The translations under genes were made by a program, and so were the position numbers. Shown piece after piece: positions 60,964 to 64,000 of a stretch of 64,000 nucleotides of DNA (the first letter of the stretch is position 1; every line of letters starts with the position of its first letter). Under the pieces are notes generated by a model, which saw only the letters and a list, made by a program, of their open reading frames with translations, was not told the origin of the DNA and ran no database searches. This DNA comes from Microvirga sp. (GTDB lineage: Bacteria > Pseudomonadota > Alphaproteobacteria > Rhizobiales > Beijerinckiaceae): NCBI GenBank assembly GCA_031181145.1, contig JAPSLB010000020.1:1-64000 (forward strand), given 5' to 3'.

Positions 60964-61527
60964 TCATTGAGCCGTTGCCAGGACCGGCTCCGGAACCTTG
61001 TTCTTGATCGGCGGAATCTGGCGCAGATAGGCGAAGATCGCCTTCAGATCCTCATCCGTCTTCTTGCCGATCCAGGGCCACGGCATAGGCGGGAGGATGT
61101 CCCGGCCCTGCCCCTGGTGCTTGCCCGTTCGCATCGCTTTGATGAACTGCTCTTCGGTGAAGTCGCGGAGAACTCCGGTTTCCGGATCGGGCGTGAGGTT
61201 GGCCGTGTAGGACACCCCCCAAGGCCCCGCCCAGGCCGTCAGTGTAGCCGCGGCGCTCATGATCCAAGGACCGCTCGGTGCGGGAGCAGGCGGCAGCTGC
61301 ATGTCCTCGGGATGTCCGGAGAGCATCCGCGACATATCCGGCTCAGGCCCGTTGGGGCCCATCTTCAAGGGCGTATGGCAATCATGGCAGAGCCCGGTGA
61401 CAACCAGGTATTCCCCTCGTTTGACCTGTGCGGCGCTCTTGGCGGATGACTTGCTTTGCGCGAATGCGACCGCAGGCGCGGCTATTGCGACGGCGGCTGC
61501 GAGCAGAAGAATACGACTTGCTTTCAT
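60964..61527 (-). CDS. exported mono-heme cytochrome c
   Basis: 187 aa. Signal peptide (MKASRILLLAAAVAIAAPAV ... AFAQ), then one CxxCH heme site in TGLCHDCHTPLKMGPNGPEP (about 48-67). Candidate distal methionines are in PDMSRMLSGHPEDMQLPPAP and LPPMPWPWIGKKTDEDLKAI. It would carry electrons in the periplasm. It is the second gene of an operon with the two-heme protein upstream on the same strand (8-base gap). Its ribosome site is AGAGGC, directly after the upstream stop. Confidence 0.88.
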   Translation of the reverse strand: MKASRILLLAAAVAIAAPAVAFAQSKSSAKSAAQVKRGEYLVVTGLCHDCHTPLKMGPNGPEPDMSRMLSGHPEDMQLPPAPAPSGPWIMSAAATLTAWAGPWGVSYTANLTPDPETGVLRDFTEEQFIKAMRTGKHQGQGRDILPPMPWPWIGKKTDEDLKAIFAYLRQIPPIKNKVPEPVLATAQ

Positions 61528-61535
61528 GGGGCCTC

Positions 61536-62660
61536 TCACTTCGTTTGGGCGGTTTTTCCAGACACCCCGGTCGATGGAACCGGCGACTCCAGATCTCGAA
61601 TCCACTGGGCGACGAGGCGGATGGCCTCTTCGTCGGGCATGGCCGTCCCCACGGGGGGCATTTGCACGAGCGGATTGCGGGTCTCCATGCGCTGCAGCAG
61701 AACGCTGCGCTCCGGCTGCCCAGGTTCGATGCGCAGCTTCGCATCGGGCGCCTGTCCCGGAACATGCCCCTTGACCGGCTGTCCGACGGCGGTCGCGATG
61801 GTGCGCTCGGCTCCTTTCCGTGCGGGGCTCTCCACATGCCGCAACGAAAAGCCGAGATTCCGCATGGACCCCACATCGTTGTGGCAATGGCTGCAATTGC
61901 CGTGAAGATATCCGAGCGCAGTCCGCTCGGTGGGCGTCTTGCCGTCGATGACCGGGGGCTTCTTGAGCAAGGCTCTCGGGAAGCGTTTCAGGAGCTTGTT
62001 TTCGACGAGATACTTCAGATCGACCCCGGGCGCGGGCATGGGCTCGCCATGGATGGCGTTCGGATCACGGGCGGGCGACAATTGGAGCGTCCCGAAACCC
62101 AGCACCTCCGCCGGATGCCCCTGATGACAGGACTTGCAGTCGTTGACGCCGGGAATGAAATGTGAACGGCCTCCCCCGAAATCGAAGGCCTTCGGCTTGC
62201 CTTTCTCGGAGACGAGACGGGCCTCGGTCTGATCCTCGTTCCAGGCATAGGTGGCATAGAGCCACGTCCCGTTCTCCTGCCGCTCCATGAACCGGGTCTC
62301 GATGCGACGGCCCCCGAAGGAGAATTCCTTCCAGAATCGTGTTCCCGCCGGGAAGGCCCACACATCCGGATTGGAACCGTCGATCGCCGCACGCGCCGGC
62401 AACGAGATCCAGCGCCTCTTGACCGCGCCATCGGACCAGAGCGGATATTGCGGCGAAAACTTGAGATGCCCTGGATCGACCTGATGCCTCCCGATATCCG
62501 CGTATAGTCCCGTCTCGCGCAGCAATTCGGGAGCGCTCCTGGAGGCAGGTTTTCGCGCGAAGGCAGCACCGCCCAGGAGAGCCACCGCCGCTAGAGCGAC
62601 ACCGATGAGCGACGCCCGATACCCGGTGCGCCTTCTCCGCGTGTTCGACTGCGCTGGCAT
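61536..62660 (-). CDS. two-heme c-type cytochrome-like protein (HNE_0200-type)
   Basis: 374 aa. An uncleaved or cleaved N-terminal hydrophobic segment (ASLIGVALAAVALLGGAAFA, about 16-35) targets it to the periplasm. Two CxxCH sites are visible: CKSCH in IPGVNDCKSCHQGHPAEVLG (about 168-190) and CSHCH in LGYLHGNCSHCHNDVGSMRN (about 255-274). The layout (a long N-terminal part with FSPQYPLWSDGAVKRRWISL, then the hemes) matches the HNE_0200-type conserved domain, whose function is unknown. ATG 62660 was chosen (MPAQSNTRRRRTGY). It precedes the mono-heme cytochrome gene. Confidence 0.82.
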   Translation of the reverse strand: MPAQSNTRRRRTGYRASLIGVALAAVALLGGAAFARKPASRSAPELLRETGLYADIGRHQVDPGHLKFSPQYPLWSDGAVKRRWISLPARAAIDGSNPDVWAFPAGTRFWKEFSFGGRRIETRFMERQENGTWLYATYAWNEDQTEARLVSEKGKPKAFDFGGGRSHFIPGVNDCKSCHQGHPAEVLGFGTLQLSPARDPNAIHGEPMPAPGVDLKYLVENKLLKRFPRALLKKPPVIDGKTPTERTALGYLHGNCSHCHNDVGSMRNLGFSLRHVESPARKGAERTIATAVGQPVKGHVPGQAPDAKLRIEPGQPERSVLLQRMETRNPLVQMPPVGTAMPDEEAIRLVAQWIRDLESPVPSTGVSGKTAQTK

Positions 62661-63029
62661 GACGGCTCCGTCCACGACCTGCCTCTTAAATGCCCGTTCG
62701 ATTGAAGTTTCCGATTGCGGTGAGCGGCAGTGAAAGGCTGGCGATGCCTCTGCCCTGCACGCTCGATTCGTTCCCATATAACATTCAATGCAAGGAAATA
62801 ACAATCCGGAATTCCGGCATCTTCTCGGAAGACCGGCTGCCGCCGAACCGACGTCACGATCAATCTGGCCCTATGTTCAAGGATGCGCGGTGCGGGGCCA
62901 CACATGGTTGAACGCCGCGCGCCCGAGGCGCATGTCCGGCAAGATGACAAAAAGTTCATGCGCGAGTCATGCTGCCGAGAGCAGTATGGGGGCATTCTCG
63001 TTTCATCGGTGTTCAAGGAGGATAACCGC
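62661..63029. other. intergenic region between the cytochrome operon and the LTXXQ gene
   Basis: 369 bases between divergent genes, with no credible frame. It contains a TCATGC-N5-TCATGC direct repeat (62956-62972) with 11-bp periodicity, a pattern used by OmpR/PhoB-type regulators, and a strong AAGGAGG for the LTXXQ gene. Confidence 0.5.
62956..62972 (+). promoter_or_regulatory. 11-bp-spaced direct repeat upstream of the LTXXQ gene
   Basis: TCATGC (62956-62961), 5 bases, TCATGC (62967-62972). Start-to-start spacing is 11 bases, one helical turn, as in tandem sites of OmpR-family regulators. The regulator is unknown. Confidence 0.3.
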
Positions 63030-63635
63030 ATGAAAACAATCGCCACTCTTGCTACCGCAGCCGCCATGCTGGCCGGTGCCGGGACCTTTGCCTTCGCTCA
63101 GGCACCGGCGCCCACGACCCCTCCGGCCGCGCAGGATCAAGCGCAACAGGCACGTCCCCGTCTCTCGCAGGATGACTTCAACCGCCTGGTCGACGCCCGC
63201 ATCGCGGCGATCCAGGCCGGCCTGAAGCTCACCGGCGACCAGGAAAGGCTCTGGGCTCCGGTGGAAAGCGCCATCCGCAACGCAGCCGATCAGCGCTACA
63301 CGCGGATGACGCAGTTCCGCGAGACCCGTGAGCAGCGCCGCTCGGCGGATTTCATGCAGCGCTTGGAACAGCGCAGCACCATGCAGACCGAGCGTGCCCA
63401 GACCTCGACGGCCATTGCGACGGCCCTGCGTCCCCTCTGGGACACCCTCAGCGAGGATCAGAAGCGGATCGCTCCGCGTCTCCTGCGCGAGGCCGTGAAC
63501 GGAGGCAGCGGTATGCACGAGCGCCGCGGGCGCGGTGGCCGCGACGGTCATCACGGTCATCGCGGACGTCACGCCGAAATGCGCCACCACGGCCCGATGG
63601 GTTCCGGCCCACAAGGCCCTGCTCCGCAGCAGTAA
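63030..63635 (+). CDS. Spy/LTXXQ-motif periplasmic protein
   Basis: 201 aa with a signal peptide (MKTIATLATAAAMLAGAGTF ... AFAQ) and LTXXQ motifs: LKLTGDQERLWAPVESAIRN (about 71-90) and LSEDQKRIAPRL. The Spy/CpxP fold of helical, dimeric chaperone-like proteins fits. The tail is rich in His, Arg and Gly (RRGRGGRDGHHGHRGRHAEM), which may bind metal. It likely protects periplasmic proteins under envelope or metal stress. AAGGAGG precedes the ATG. A TCATGC direct repeat lies upstream. Confidence 0.88.
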   Translation: MKTIATLATAAAMLAGAGTFAFAQAPAPTTPPAAQDQAQQARPRLSQDDFNRLVDARIAAIQAGLKLTGDQERLWAPVESAIRNAADQRYTRMTQFRETREQRRSADFMQRLEQRSTMQTERAQTSTAIATALRPLWDTLSEDQKRIAPRLLREAVNGGSGMHERRGRGGRDGHHGHRGRHAEMRHHGPMGSGPQGPAPQQ

Positions 63636-63647
63636 GGACCGCAGAAA

Positions 63648-63677
63648 CAAAAAGGCCGCCCAAAGGGCGGCCTTTCC
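63648..63677. terminator. bidirectional intrinsic terminator between LTXXQ and rpsD genes
   Basis: AAAGGCCGCCC (63651-63661) and GGGCGGCCTTT (63665-63675) form a perfect 11-bp stem with an AAA loop, giving U-rich ends on both strands. Confidence 0.85.
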
Positions 63678-63701
63678 AGTTTGAGATCGGCTTCTCGCGA
63701 A

Positions 63702-64000
63702 TTAGCGCGAATAGAACTCGATCACCAGGTTCGGCTCCATCTGCACCGGGTACGGCACCTCGGAGAGGGTCGGTACGCGGGTGAAGCGAGCCGTCATCTT
63801 GGAGTGGTCGACCTCGATGTAGTCCGGAACGTCACGCTCGGCGAGCTGCGACGCAACGACCACGACCTCGAGCTGCTTGGACTTTTCCTTCACCTCGATC
63901 ACGTCGCCAGCCTTCACGAGATAGCTCGGGATGTTCACGCGGCGGCCGTTGACCTTCACGTGACCGTGGTTGACGAACTGACGGGCGGCGAAGGGGGTCG
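63702..64000 (-). CDS. rpsD: 30S ribosomal protein S4, C-terminal part
   Basis: Only the 3' part is in the window, and the reading frame continues past 64000. The visible part reads [20 protein letters not shown], then [20 protein letters not shown] and the family C-terminal [14 protein letters not shown]. This is the S4 RNA-binding domain and tail. S4 initiates 30S assembly and represses its own operon in some bacteria. The stop is a TAA at 63704-63702. Confidence 0.97.
   Translation of the reverse strand, partial: TPFAARQFVNHGHVKVNGRRVNIPSYLVKAGDVIEVKEKSKQLEVVVVASQLAERDVPDYIEVDHSKMTARFTRVPTLSEVPYPVQMEPNLVIEFYSR

Overview
This window is high-GC, gene-dense chromosomal DNA from an alphaproteobacterium. 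The best fit is the Hyphomicrobiales (Rhizobiales), probably a Methylobacteriaceae member such as Microvirga. That placement is an inference from gene content: a porin typical of the group, usg, DUF3126, a BTLCP transglutaminase-like protease, a NepR-family anti-sigma factor, ExoD, a liv operon carrying a DUF6867 gene, CtrA-type and EcfG-type promoter motifs, and rhizobial-style intergenic palindromes. No phage, plasmid, transposase, integrase or CRISPR array was found. Most of the window is housekeeping or metabolic.

Layout. 0-6.3 kb: tRNA-Thr, a small membrane protein, a TrmH-type RNA methyltransferase, a metallo-hydrolase, cutA, nadK, a MaoC/CitE pair, a flavin reductase and a nitroreductase. 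6.4-11.4 kb: a large YfhO-like membrane protein, its secreted neighbour, and a CBS-BON fusion protein. 11.6-15.8 kb: thrS, yidD, an Fe-S scaffold protein, folE and hisI. 16-26.5 kb: an MFS transporter, patatin, a CBS protein, rhomboid, a BTLCP protease, gamma carbonic anhydrase, DUF3126, cysE, enoyl-CoA hydratase, a methyltransferase, an alpha/beta hydrolase, a zinc-finger protein and an FAD monooxygenase, followed by tRNA-Leu. 26.7-27.4 kb: a gene-free stretch with two orphan intrinsic terminators, the best candidates for small RNAs.

27.4-35.7 kb is the most accessory-looking part. It holds a hybrid histidine kinase, an orphan NepR homologue, a lone receiver protein, several very small membrane or coiled-coil proteins, a lipoprotein and a porin. 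Several of the small genes carry recognisable EcfG-type (GGAAC-N16/17-CGTT-like) promoters, so this looks like an unnamed general-stress-response cluster. Two further EcfG-like sites lie outside it, at 406-430 and 19876-19901. The second sits just upstream of a full CtrA box in front of the BTLCP protease gene.

35.8-47 kb: an acyl-CoA ligase, a phosphoribosyltransferase, a CinA-like protein, sfsA, an FkbM methyltransferase, map, radC, a PRC-barrel protein, exoD, usg, GNAT plus an XRE-cupin regulator with a visible operator, a formyltransferase-like protein and a flavin reductase. 47.3-52.9 kb: a complete branched-chain amino acid ABC operon (livH-M-G-F, DUF6867, livK). 53-64 kb: DUF1203, ccdA, a P1 peptidase, a dadA-like oxidase, rpe, purB, a cyclopropane-fatty-acid-synthase-like protein, a small hydrolase, a two-gene c-type cytochrome operon, a Spy-like LTXXQ protein and the 3' part of rpsD.

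Two families of intergenic palindromes recur: a CTAG-bounded one (4954, 15880, and a shrunken copy at 35781) and a REP-like GGCCGGG one (11.5, 15.8, 24.8, 38.8, 39.7 and 55.4 kb). No clearly new enzymatic system was seen. The best leads are the stress cluster, the candidate small RNAs and the repeats that supply stop codons.
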